This document shows positions 1-11,338 of a stretch of 64,000 bases of DNA, in pieces; position 1 is the first letter of the stretch, and the number at the start of each line of letters is the position of its first letter. The translations under genes were made by a program, and so were the position numbers. Under the pieces are notes generated by a model that was not told the DNA's origin, searched no databases, and saw nothing but the letters and a program-made list of their open reading frames with translations. Origin of the DNA: Nymphaea colorata (lineage: Eukaryota; Streptophyta; Magnoliopsida; Nymphaeales; Nymphaeaceae); the NCBI RefSeq assembly GCF_008831285.2, contig NC_045147.1, positions 5,808,334 through 5,872,333 of the forward strand, in the 5' to 3' direction.

Positions 1-535
1 GAGGTCAAGCATAGTTGTTTTTCTTGATCAGTACTCAAGAGTGGTGGATGTAAAGTTTGACTTGCATCCATTCTGAGAAGTTAAGTGACCTATAAACTAT
101 TGTCGAGTCGTGTCCACTAAAGTCTTTTGAACTTGAGTAAGTAAGCCCAAGGGGTGTTCTACACCACATACCCTAAGGTCAATAGGTTTGAGAGCTATCA
201 CCCAAAACTTGTTATAAGGGTTTGGTAGAATGTCTGACAAACATGACATTGCAAAGGACAAAACTATATTTAACGATCAAAACAATGAGGCTCTGCAGTA
301 GCCTATGAGTTGATGAGGCATTTCTCTAGAGAAGAAGGTTTCTTAACAAAGATACACAAAAAGATGAGAAGATAATGCTAAAACTGCCAAAAGGATGAAT
401 ACAAGAAAAACCAAAATCAAAGAAAGAAAACAAGCAAAAAGTAAGAGTATTTGCCTAAAAAGCAAAGGCCTGGTTAGGTCAAAATTTATCATATGAACCA
501 TGAATTTTCTAGTAGAAACAATGAGACACCAAGAT
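1..535. other. unassigned repeat-like flank
   Basis: AT-rich sequence with no open frame that resembles a known protein. It ends in AAGAT, the left copy of the target-site duplication of the solo LTR that follows, so it was the target of that insertion. Nothing else can be supported here. Confidence 0.4.
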
Positions 536-3500
536 TGTCACACTGACCTTTTTACCCCCAAATATTTTTTTTGTTTAAACATAAACCATCGAGGTGCGAT
601 GACACAATAATTCAAAAGAATTTATGCATGTCAAAAGACAGTGGAGCAAACTTTTTATTATGTAGTAAATTTCAATTCGTATAAAATCACTTCATATTCC
701 TCAGTGAGACACATGATAAAAATGTGCCAAAACAATAATATTGATGTCTAACAAAACAAGACATCAATGAGACCTAAAACATGACGCATCGGCACTACAA
801 TAGACCCAAAATCTCCCCAATATGATGTGAGTTGAGCCATCTGATCAACTTGCTACCCCGAGTCCACCAAAACCTGAAAAAGAAAAACAACAAAAGGCAT
901 AAACTTCACAGTATGTCAACAAACTAGATAAATCACTAACCCTCAAGGTAAGGGCACAAATCTAAGATGTAACATATACGAAAAACATAAACACTATCAC
1001 ATCATGATAGCAGCCTAAAGTCGCATAACTTGTCATGGAAGCCCCTCACATATTCCACGACATGTAGGGACCACTCAATGGCCACAATTAACACACCCAA
1101 TAATCACATTCACTTCATGCATATTCACTTCATTTACATTCTTTTTATTTACAATCATTTCATTTACATTAGCTTTAGTAAATTGACAGCTCCTATGAGT
1201 CTAAACACAGACACGTGCACACCATGGGTGACCTACAGTTGGGAGACAAACCCTGTGGTGGTCCGAAATGATACAGATCTGTTAATGCTGCTGTGGTAAA
1301 GCAATCATCTATGGATGTGTGAATTTCAAGGATAGTTACTTAGCCTTCCCTATGACACCTTTGTTAGGAAGGTGGAAGCCTAACGCTCCAAGCACATCAC
1401 ACATTGATATCTTGGGGCCTTGCACCACTTGCGCTCTGAGTAGCCGAGACCAGTGGCAAGGGTGGGACATCTCCGAAATACGTTGCCATATCCCACTTGT
1501 TTCATATTAATCTTTATTTACTTATCATTAGGAAAACACATTCACAAAATGACCGACAAGCACATGAGGTTGGTTCACTTCACGAGTGCACCAATACCTT
1601 AAGACACCTCCCTACGAGGGCTACACACACAATCAATACTCTTAGCTAGCCGTCATAACTTTTTGGGTATATCTACCCTTCAAATTCATTCAATTGCATC
1701 ATGCCCACGACAATTGAAAAATATTGTAATATTCACATCAATCAAACATATCAATCACATCTGACAAAACTTAGCCGAACCACTGAGAGTAGTCTCGTTC
1801 TGTGATTGGCTCGTAGCTGTCCTACACAATTACCATTCTAAAATGCTTTAGAATGCACAATCAGGGTCGAGGAGATACTCGACTCGATACTCCACCTAAT
1901 CTTCCCTAAGCAGTTATAATTGCTAGCATGCACATGCAATTGCGTAATAATTTTAAAAAACACCAATCTCATAATCATTCTATTATACACATACATTCAT
2001 TCCACACAACATAATCATAGGATCCAATGATCCTGAAAGGCATGCATTCTAACTTTGGCCCCAAACAGGGACTGGCCTGAAACGCTACCATACCTGTCGT
2101 GCACGTCGCCAAAATACCCAAAACACATCAAACTCCGAATCTTGTTGCTCAAGGTCTACTCGACGTGCTTGGTGTACATGCAAAAACAATCAAGTGATAA
2201 GATCCCTACTCGTTTTGTTTTAAAAATCTATACAAGTACGAAAAGTGATCATTGAGGCATAGGTCATCGCCTCAAGAGGGTGCTGATAGGTAGTATCGGC
2301 CCATAAAGCCCTCCAATAGGTCTCTTCCCAACTCCTTGTGGTTGTGACCAAACGATTAAACTCAAAACTTCAATTCCACCTATCACCATTACGTTTCTCA
2401 CTTGCTTTCTTAGTTGAGGCATCTTCCTAGTACTTTCACTTCCCAACATACATACTCTTTCCCATACGACAATGCAATACACACATCAACAATAGCATGC
2501 GCCATGAGTTCACAAAAGCGGTTCTACACCTACTCTACAACTAAAATCTCTACCATGCTTTCTAACCGCTTCAAAAATTAACCCATTATGCTAAAAAGAT
2601 AATTATATCCATAGATCCTCATCCCTCCAAAATAGTCCTAGACCTTTCCCAATATAGTAAAGTCTCGAACGTGCCTAAATCATCAAATCTTGAATCTAAC
2701 ATGCTTAAATAATAATTATACATGCATTAATAGAAAATATTAGACAACTTAGGCTCGATTAGGCCTCACTCACCCCACTCTTAGGATCCTAACAGCTGTA
2801 GTGCTCCCAGCAGCCACACCAACTGCTCGACTAAGCACCAACACCAAAGATTGTTTGCTGCCGTTGCCTCCAACCGTTTCAATTCATTGGTATAAGGGGA
2901 AAGACGCATCCCCAAGCTACAATCCAACCAACCATAGACAATTAGAGTAAGAATGAGCGAAAGAGACATCAAGAAATAGGTCTACCATTAGAAGAGGGCA
3001 TCTGGTTGTGAGGGAGATGGTTCAGCTGATTATGACACACACACAAGTTAGGGAGAGACAACAATCAAGCGTGGGGAAAAAGATAGGCAAGAGGGAGAAT
3101 GCCGAGAGACACGCGACAGTGAGAGATGCTGAGAGTGAGGAAAGGCTGACAGGATGGAGAGTGTGAGCATGAGAGGAGACTCAAAACAGAGAGGGAGACT
3201 ACCGATGAGAGGACAAGAGAGGGTGTGAGCGAGAGGTGCCACACACGGGTGGGAGAGATGGACATGGGGAGATGAAGACGAAGGATGGAGAGAGTGCGGG
3301 ATAGAGCTGACGAGAGAGAATGCAGAAAGATATGCGAGAGTGACTAACGAGGGAGTGAGAGCTTATGGGAGAGAGAGGGACTGAAGAGAACTTGGACAGA
3401 GAGGAAGCAAACAGAAAACAGCAAGAGAGAGTGGAGTACCGGTGCGACAGAGGGTGAGAAGACGAAGAAGACATAATAGACAAGGAGAGAGTGCGAGTAG

Positions 3501-3857
3501 AGAGAGCATGAGCAGGAGAGAAGGAGACAACAGAGATCGATGAGAGGTAGAGGGATAGAAATGCGGTAGTGGGTGAGGAAGGAGGAAACAGAAAAAAAAA
3601 AAAAACAGAGAGAGATCAACAGGGCTCACCTGTGCATGGCTGCCGCCACCCTTCACCTCCATCATAGCTACCTTCTTCTGACTCCTGCTTCTGTGTGTCG
3701 ATTTCACACCCACGAGATGAGAGAGCGAAGAAGATGGAGACGAAGAGGAAGACAAGGAAGAAGAACCGCTTGTCGGGCTTCCTCTTTGCACATGGAGCTT
3801 GGGTCTGAGTCTGGACCCTCATCCAGCCCATCCTACCCAAAAATGCTAAACGTTACA
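536..3857 (-). mobile_element. solo long LTR, copy 1 (LTR retrotransposon)
   Basis: Read on the minus strand this 3.3-kb sequence begins TGTAACGTTTAG and ends GTGTGACA, the TG...CA ends of an LTR. Identical 5-bp AAGAT duplications flank it at 531-535 and 3858-3862, so it is a complete insertion. No primer binding site, gag or pol lies next to it, so it is a solo LTR left by recombination between two LTRs. The same family recurs at 11339-14404, 30445-32707 and, on the plus strand, 39047-41730. A shared marker is the stretch around 2267-2285 (CATCGCCTCAAGAGGGTGC), matched at about 13139, 32441 and, reversed, about 40320. Its 5' half, 3048-3600, is strongly GA-rich and yields several Ser/Leu-rich shadow frames. 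The 3' neighbour of LTR copy 4 is a tRNA-Met primer site and a gag piece, which suggests a Ty3/gypsy parent. Confidence 0.85.
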
Positions 3858-5962
3858 AAGATAGTGGCAAGTGTTTTACAAGGTTTTCTATGAAATTGAA
3901 AATAATTTCTGTAAGTCACGTCACAAGAATAAAAGGAAATTCACCATAGAGAACTCAATATCATAGATTAGGGAAAATTCCAACTCTAGGAAGGATGCAA
4001 GATGGAAAAGGTATGTCTTTTATTGGATACAAAATTTATAAGGAATGATATCAGATGATGGATTTCCAAAAGAGAAGTCTCAAGAAGTTCACCTAGCAAT
4101 GATATCTATTGAATCAAGCTTTGCACAAACACCATTTTGAACAAGCATCATTAACAAGTAGCATGTACAAGCATCATCCACAAACATCACATATTTTGAA
4201 CAAATATCTTTCAACCAATGTCTGATCCAAAAAAGCATGCCTAGTTTTTAAACTGGGGCATCTTTTTTTGATATGTTGAACAAGCACAAGCACCTTTTGC
4301 ATGATTTGAAAGTTTAAGAACTCCGCTGTATACTAGGACATTTATTTTTCAAAATCTGGTGGGCATTATCTTATGCACTAAGCATGACATTCACTTAGTA
4401 GCAACACATGGCATCTATAAACAACTTAAAATTTTCACCATGACCAAACAACAATTTTACACTTCTACAAGAGGTTATGAACAGAGCTTTCAAAAGTGAT
4501 TTTAAATGTAGAAGTCATCTGTAAAAAGAAAGGGGTCAAACGTACATTATTTAGACACATGATACCTACATTAGGATCACTTAGGTTGTGCCATGATGTT
4601 AAAACGATCATTTTACCCCTGAATGTCATAAAATATAAAAAACCTGGGTAATGATTTAGACAAACTCAACTAAGGTAATTCTTAGCTCTACAAGTTTTAG
4701 AGGATAGTTAAAATCATCCCACCTTCTCCTTTGACCATCTCAAGTCAATTCACCCAAGATCAGGTAAGCTCACAAGAATTTAAAACTTCAATATTTAGCT
4801 CAACCATATATCCTTAAGTCCAACCAAGGTTAAGATATGTTTACCTTAGTGGAAAGAAAGTATTATTTCACTTAGGTTAATTTATGGATTTCTTTGATTC
4901 CTAGAGCTTTATCACAAGTCTTTGAGCCCAAGAACAACCATAGGGGTAAAATAGTCATTTTCTATTGATCCATATGTTCCATATGAACGTAGGAACATGT
5001 CATGAATATCTAACTTAATCAAGGTTATCATTTTCAATTCTTTAAAGCTCTAACTGGAAATTCTTTTCTCATTTTAGATACTTATCAATGGCCCAAATTT
5101 TCATCCTAATTTCCATTTAAATGTTTTACCCATGCCTGAGGGCAAAACAGCCATTTCATCTTCAATAATGACATCCTAGACTTAGGTTATATGTCACATA
5201 TACTTAGTTTATAATATTTGAAGCATCAATTATAATCTTTTAATTAACATTTTTGGATACATAAACTATTGTCATCTAGATCTCTTGTTTGGAATTTTGA
5301 TTGAAACCATATCTGGGATCCATTTCCTAGAACCTTCTCTAGATTTAGACCTTGATCTGAACCTCAGAACTATACCAAAGTTCACTTTTGTGGAATTTTC
5401 TTTGGGTTCAAATCATGATCAGAATGTTGGAACCATATCCCAAAAGAAAATGCATAAGCATGTATATAGAAGAAAAATCATGCTTGATTTGGTTCAATAT
5501 GCCAGATGTCAATCTGAACAGTTGCTCATGACTAATGCAGAACGAATATTGTTTTCTTGTGACATCTAATAAAATAATTTTTTCGTGTTTGTATGGCTCC
5601 GGAACGAATTTTTTTTCGTGTGACATCTAATAAAATATATGGTTTGATGTATGTTTTCTCTACATTATGTTTACGTCAAATTCTCACCCCATGGAACATG
5701 TCAGCATAAGCAATTCCTCATGAATGGCTCAAAGCTTTGCAAAGATAAGCCTTTTTAAGTTAGAATCGATTTTCATGAAGACCGTTCTTTTTTGTTTTAG
5801 CATGCTTAGCTTAGGTTATTTCTGCTTTAGTTCTCATTTTAATTTTCTTTAAGCATACTTAGGTTTTAGCATTTCCAGATTTTTTAAAATTAGAATGTTA
5901 ATTTTTCAGTCTGTAGGCTATGGACATCTCGGGTTAGGTATGTCCATTCTTCCTCTCTCACA

Positions 5963-5964
<2 letters not shown>
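3858..5964. other. AT-rich non-coding stretch
   Basis: No recognisable gene. A 94-codon frame at 5285-5569 has no family resemblance and is probably chance. A short local duplication is visible: the block starting AACGAA at 5541 is repeated, slightly diverged, from 5603, and both copies contain GTGACATCTAATAAAATA. Confidence 0.4.

Positions 5965-6039
<75 letters not shown>
5965..6039. repeat. (CT)n microsatellite, ~75 bp
   Basis: Uninterrupted CT dinucleotides followed by a short CG run. It lies between unassigned DNA and the left edge of the unknown repeat copy A. Confidence 0.97.
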
Positions 6040-6047
<8 letters not shown>

Positions 6048-6449
6048 TCTACCTCTCATTTCAGTATTTAGATTTTGGTTTATATTCTTGCTTTAATGCA
6101 AGTTCAAACATATACTTCATCTTTTGCATAATGATAGCATATATAGGATCATGCATCTAAATGCTAAACATAAGATTCATGTGGAAACTAAGTTTGGCTT
6201 GTTACTACCAAGTCATGCAACAACAGTCCTACCATCAAAACATCCAATTCAGTCTAGTCTCTATGCAGGCTCACTTTCAACAACATAGATTTTCAAATGC
6301 ATGTTTTCAAAATCAAATCTCTATTAAAAACTATGTTTTCTAAAAAGCCTAGGTTCATGCATGGTTAAGATTTAAGCCCAGAGTTAAACCATGTCCATGT
6401 ATTCTAGGGTATAACTTAGACCATCCCTAGAACCTACAAATACGTCATA

Positions 6450-6562
6450 AACCGACTCCCTTTATAGTTGTTACCAGCTCAATCCCATGGACGTGACCCG
6501 AAACCTAGGAGCCAGTAGCTAACAACCCTCCCCCCTTTGAACAACACCTTGTCCTCAAGGTG
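6450..6562 (-). mobile_element. short LTR remnant with polypurine tract
   Basis: On the minus strand, 6562-6545 reads CACCTTGAGGACAAGGTG, then a purine run (6539-6526, AAAGGGGGGAGGG), then TGTTAGCTACTGG from 6524. This order, HLEDKV-type codons then a polypurine tract then TGTTA, is what is commonly seen at the 3' end of plant LTR retrotransposons just before the 3' LTR. The LTR is cut off at about 6450; the complete version in copy B is 227 bp. The CACCTTG and CAAGGTG halves also form a perfect 7-bp inverted repeat. Confidence 0.6.
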
Positions 6563-6580
6563 TGAGCATTTAAGGACCAA

Positions 6581-8664
6581 TCATCGGTGAATGAGGGTAG
6601 TTCTCCCTGCTAGAGTTGAATTGCATTTTTGTATTTTGAATGTAACCAGTGTGCCCACTGTATCTATTCTGGTTGCTTGGCTTGGCAAGTTCTCCCTTGG
6701 TGTTTCTTGCTCAGCATGAATGAGGGTAGTTCTCCCTGCTAGAGTTGTATTGAATTTTTGTGCTTTGAATGTAACCAGTGTGCCCACTGAATCTATTCTG
6801 GTTGCTTGGCTTGGCAAGTTCTCCCTTGGTGTTTCTTGCTCAGCATGAATGAGGGTAGTTCTCCCTGCTAGAGTTGTATTGCATTTTTGTGCTTTGAATG
6901 TAACCAGTGTGCCCAATATATCTATTCTGGTTGCTTGGCTTGGCAAGTTCTCCCTTGGTGTTTCTTGCTCAGCATGAATGTATGTAGTTCCATAGACAAC
7001 AGTTCTTGGGTCTTCAAGAAGTTTGTATAATTTGAATGTCATTTGGGAAGGGTAGAGCCAAACAGTGCATTCAATGTATGGCACAAGTCCTAGCGAGACA
7101 AGTTGAACATGATCCTGGCAGCTCTCAGTCCCAACCTCCACCTTATCTTTCATAATTTCTCCACATGGCCTACTCTTGGTATCATACTTAGTAGAATTAT
7201 AGGCCTCAGCCTTGATGTAGTTTCACATCTCCACAAAATCCAGGGCCAAGAAAGTAATGTTGCAATTATTTCAGGGATCAATGTCTTTCTTTTCCATCTG
7301 GTGAAAAGGGGAAACTATGTTCACTCAACCTAGGTGTTCTGCAATATGAGTTGCTGCCATCTCAGTTTCAAGTTTTTTTACCTCAACTAGAGTGAGAAGG
7401 AAGTGCCAATTCAACTGCAAGACTTCAATTCTATCTATATATACATCCTTATGGCTTTGGTTGCAATCCTATAATCTGGTTTCTTAAAATACTCTTTTGT
7501 ATGTCAGTCTGCCTCCAAGGTAAAACTTGTCATGATCAACATTCAGCAGTCCATCACTCGATCCCATGTTGATAAGGAACAAGGCCTCTATGCCACCACA
7601 ATAGGGCTTATATGGGAATGGTTTTCCATTACCCTGGAAGAAAATATATCCACAGATATGGAGGCAGTGTGGCATGCCCCTAACATTGGTGGTTGTAACA
7701 AGCTGCCTTGTACATAAGGTGCAGGTTTGGTTCCACCATAGTATTCAATGGTTGGTCTTCCATATGCACGTGAGTATAGCCATACATCATTATTGATGTT
7801 TGAGGATTCATTTGTGGAGCCAAAGGCCTTGATGATACTTCGAACAGTTTCTATCATGCCATTAGAACTTCTCCAAGATTTTACTACAGTAGGGATGGTG
7901 CCTAGCCTAATAAAGCATGTGCCCCTCCTTGAGGAGTGAAGCTGATGTTTTGTAGAAAATTTCCCATGAACGTCATCTGCTACTTCCAGCACATACCTGT
8001 CTTTTCCCAAGTGTCCCATTAACTCAGTCTCAGTTTGAGCATCGACCAATGCATTCTTGAAACACATCAAAACAGATTCAATGTCCAGGTGTTTTGAGGT
8101 AGTTGGGGGCCAACCGTCAAGGACAACACTAAGTATAGCACATGATTGAAACATCATTTGGCAGTTGTGTAGAATCATACTAAAGCCATTGATCTACCTT
8201 TTGGAAACATCCTCCCCAAAGATAACTCTATGATAAGTATTTCTTCCACTAGCCTCGTTGTTGGTAAGGAGACAAGCAACCCAACACTCCACCACTGAAG
8301 AGCTTCCAATATTCTGAAAAATCTCAAGATTCTCCCGAGTGTAGGCAACCCAAACGTCTATATCTGAGATCAAATAATTGACCATAGGATTCCCTATATC
8401 ATCCAACAGCACCTTTTCAGTTTCACAACTGGGCATCTTAGAAGGTTTAGTCCATTCGATAGGACTCAACTCCATGGACATCAACCACAAGATGGAATGA
8501 CCTTTGCCACTATCAAACTTCTCAGGCATGAACTTGATGATGGGGGCACCAGTTTGACCAACACTTGAATTTACTATATCATCTTTACCCTCAGTATCCT
8601 GGTTCTGTTTGGGCTTGACCCATACCACAAATGTCTTTTCTTTGCAACAGTGTTCAATTGTCAC
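6581..8664 (-). pseudogene. unrecognised repeat-borne protein, middle and C-terminal part, copy A
   Basis: Coding-like sequence of a family I do not recognise. Frames at 8664-8194 (156 codons) and 8178-7588 (196 codons) are parts of one protein interrupted by a single in-frame TAG; copy C has a sense codon there (at VSKR-INGF). A third frame, 7153-6581, covers the C-terminal end and the 129-bp units. Visible motifs include FDSGKGHSILWLMSMELS, DIDVWVAYTRENLEIFQ, RLGTIPTVVKSWRSSNGM and ISVDIFSSRVMENHSHISPI. I see no signal peptide, transmembrane segment, zinc knuckle, protease, reverse transcriptase or integrase motif. Similarity to copies B and C is at protein level across frames, which shows this was once translated. 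About 50 bp is deleted near 8008 relative to B and C. It is probably a decayed LTR-element cargo gene. Confidence 0.6.
6591..6977 (-). repeat. three tandem 129-bp units inside copy A
   Basis: Near-identical units start at 6591, 6720 and 6849, each with ATGAGGGTAGTTCTCCCTGC near its left edge, a spacing of 129 bp (43 codons). Because the period is a multiple of three, the minus-strand frame stays open across all three units and repeats a motif containing HAEQETPRENLPSQATRID. Copy B has a single unit (26056-26184), so the expansion happened in block 1. The units differ at only a few bases, which argues for recent tandem growth. Confidence 0.93.
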
Positions 8665-9070
8665 ATGAAAGTTTTTGTTTTCTGCAACTAAGCATTGGGC
8701 CTTCGAGCATAACTAGATTTTAGAGTGCATGCTTGTTGATGAGATCTAGGATATCCTTCTTTAAGAGTGGGGTGAAACCTATTGGTTCCCCATCAAGAAC
8801 TACTGTTTTATTGAAGTGTGTGGGAGGGTGTAACATACCTGCTTGACCCTATGAATGCTGCCACGCTTGACCATGGTTGTGAAATAAAAGAAAAAATTCT
8901 TCGAAGAAACAACCCTTCGCTGAAGAATGAGCATCGTTGTTGTGTTTTCATGATTGGTCCCCATGCATTAATGGAATAGCTTCCATACTCACAATAGCGA
9001 TACCACCAAAACTAAAAATGATGTTTGATGGCATCAAGAATTGGGATGCTGAAACTGTGAGTTCCATTTT

Positions 9071-10156
9071 TCAAAGGCAAAAGCTCCTCTGATTTGGGGT
9101 CATTTCCATAGCTTTGAGTGGTATAGCAGCTTCCATCTTACTCCACTCAACCCCTTGTTTAATGTTTTGAGATACGATGCCAACATATTGATTCGTGTCC
9201 TTAAATGTAGGACTACTAGGGTTTCCACAATTTATGGCTGCATCACTTGGCAAATCGAATGGTTCTTTCATCCTACAGAGATATGGCACACTCTCCCCCA
9301 GCGAGGCCATATAATCTGCCATAGAAATGGGGTTTTCCCCATTCGAGTCACCCATAGCCATCAAAACATCTTGTAATACTGGCAAGGAATTGAACTTCCC
9401 TGGTGAGATTCCATCTCCTAACCTTCTATCATAGGTTGTCAACAATGCGTGCTGGTTTGGGGGTGGTTAACAGTACCAGTAAGTGAGATTCCCAAATTCT
9501 TCCATTGCTAACAACCGATCTAGTTCTAAGGACTTCATCACGAAATCCAGCTCTGTAATGGCTGCTATGGTTTGATCCCAAGGGGGTTTCCCTGGCTGCA
9601 TCAATGGCCTCTTATCCCTATTCATAAAATCATCTTCTTGACATCTCTTTTTTTCCAAATAGGAGTCGTCTTTGGGTGTCCAACTAGTGGAACTACCATC
9701 TCTGATACTAGGTGCTAGCGAAGTGATGGTCATACGCATGTGGTGTTGTGCATTTCAGAACACGACATCCTTGGGCATTGATGAGAGTGGAACGAGGCCC
9801 ACATCTTCACCAACATTTTCTATGAACTCATCCACATTCTTCTTCTTATTATCAGTTTTACCTTCAGCATCGTCATACTCGTCTAAAAACTCTGGTGCAT
9901 CTCTAGGTTCTACCTATTTTTTGCTATCAACAAGAATATTTTCTTGAGTTATGGGGTACCTGTTCTCTGGAACAACAACGCTTGTTATCGTCTTGCCGAG
10001 CAATTCCTCAAGAATTGTTCTCATCACCTGGTAACCTGTGACCATCGCCTGCAACTTCTCATCCATGCTGTCCATGGTCCGATTAATCGTTGAAGAAGTA
10101 GTCTCCATCTTTTCTAGTAGACACACCATGGTTTGTTGATTTGTATCCTTCAACAT
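9071..10156 (-). pseudogene. unrecognised repeat-borne protein, N-terminal part, copy A
   Basis: The frame 10156-9914 (80 codons) starts MLKDTNQQTM and is followed, after one stop, by in-frame sequence continuing through 9739-9467 and 9445-9071. The first 60 residues have heptad-like spacing (EKMETTSSTINRTMDSMDEK) and look like a short coiled coil, loosely like the start of retrotransposon Gag proteins. After the stop come an acidic stretch and the conserved blocks PGKPPWDQTIAAITELDF, YDRRLGDGISPGKFNSLPVL and MADYMASLGESVPYLC. Copies B (27974-29199) and C (53157-54350) encode the same blocks with mostly conservative changes. No CCHC zinc knuckle is visible, so calling it Gag would be a guess. 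The family is unknown to me. Confidence 0.6.
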
Positions 10157-11338
10157 GTGCTTGCTTTAACTTGTTTGTGTGAATATTGATCAATCTATCA
10201 AAGAATTATTTTGCTGAAGTACTCAATAATCAGTTAATGCTCTTTGTTAGCTTGGTCATGCAATTAATAGGACCTACAAGCTCCCTGCTCGGTTTGAGTC
10301 AATGTTTACGGCTTTACGCCCTCCTGTAGTTGATCTTATTTGAATTGTATCGAATTGTTTGCATTTCTTAATGCACAACCATGCACACTAAGTTTTTTCA
10401 ACTTTTGGAACATCTTGCAATTTACGTGCTCTCTCTCTCATTCACTCACTCACTCTCTCTCTCTCTCTCTCTCTCTCTACTTGGGTCAAGGATGAAGAAT
10501 GAATCCGATCTTTTGTTGGTAAATGGGTTCCACCAGCATAAGATCAATAATTCATCCGCCTTCCCTTTCCTCTATATTTCATTATTTTGGTTTCTTGGCA
10601 CTACTTCTGTGTTACAGGATATGAATATCCAACTAGATAGAACATGAGACCGAGCAAGGATTATATACGCTGATACCCAAATGTGCTTTGATGTTGAAAT
10701 GGCCACAAATTCACAAGTGCTAGCATAAATTTATTTGTGTAAGAAAAAAACCAACTTTTTTGAGTGAGACATTAATTGCTCTTTGAAACTTAACATTTAG
10801 ACAATAGTCATGATCCAGATGAAGGTATCAAGAAAACAAAGGAGGTTCTCAGTCTACAAACAAAAGACACACTTTGAAAGAAGCCTAGCTTCAGATTGAC
10901 AACCTTAGATTGTTTAGAATTGAACGTGAAGACGTGATTAACATTTATGCCTATGGTGTTGTGCACTGGCTAGTTGTTTTAATTGCATGGATTTTTTTTC
11001 TTCATGGTTGTTGGTGTTTCTCCTACTGACTTGAATAGGATATTCTGAACTAACTACTACAAGTTTACTTCTCCATGTAGTTCTCTTTTGGCAAATCAGT
11101 TACTTAGAACATCCTAACCACCTTAGGAGAGATAACTCCTTTGAGGACATGTCTGTTGCAGTCTGGTTTTCTTTTAAAAAGTAATGGTTGCCTTTTGTTC
11201 TCTTTGACAGGATTTTATTTGGCTAAGCTGCTGATATTTGATGAGATAAAAAGGTGTGTCATGAAGAATCCACCTGTTTTGATATTTCTGTACAGAGAAA
11301 CCCAGCATACGAGATATTTAACCATATTTGTCACACCC
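10157..11338 (-). repeat. 5' flank of unknown repeat unit, copy A
   Basis: Non-coding sequence upstream (minus sense) of the MLKDTNQQTM frame. It recurs at 29200-30444 (copy B), in reverse at 50207-53156 (copy C, interrupted by a LINE), and partly at 15775-16175. Recognisable blocks are ACTTGGGTCAAGGATGAAGAAT and TTTGTTCTCTTTGACAGGAT. No LTR or primer binding site could be found at this end, so the 5' structure of the repeat is unresolved. Confidence 0.65.
10450..10480. repeat. (CT)n microsatellite within copy A
   Basis: A short CT tract just before ACTTGGGTCAAGGATGAAG. The same tract in copy C is where the LINE at 51227-52853 inserted. Confidence 0.9.

Noticed and set aside
3048-3893. Overlapping Ser/Arg-rich frames on both strands
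   Set aside because: They lie in the GA-rich part of a solo LTR. The equivalent frames in the other LTR copies differ, so they are not conserved coding sequence.
7588-8178. The idea that copy A encodes an SMC-hinge or GMI1-type protein
   Set aside because: A few residues around RLGTIPTV looked suggestive, but the surrounding motifs of that family are absent.
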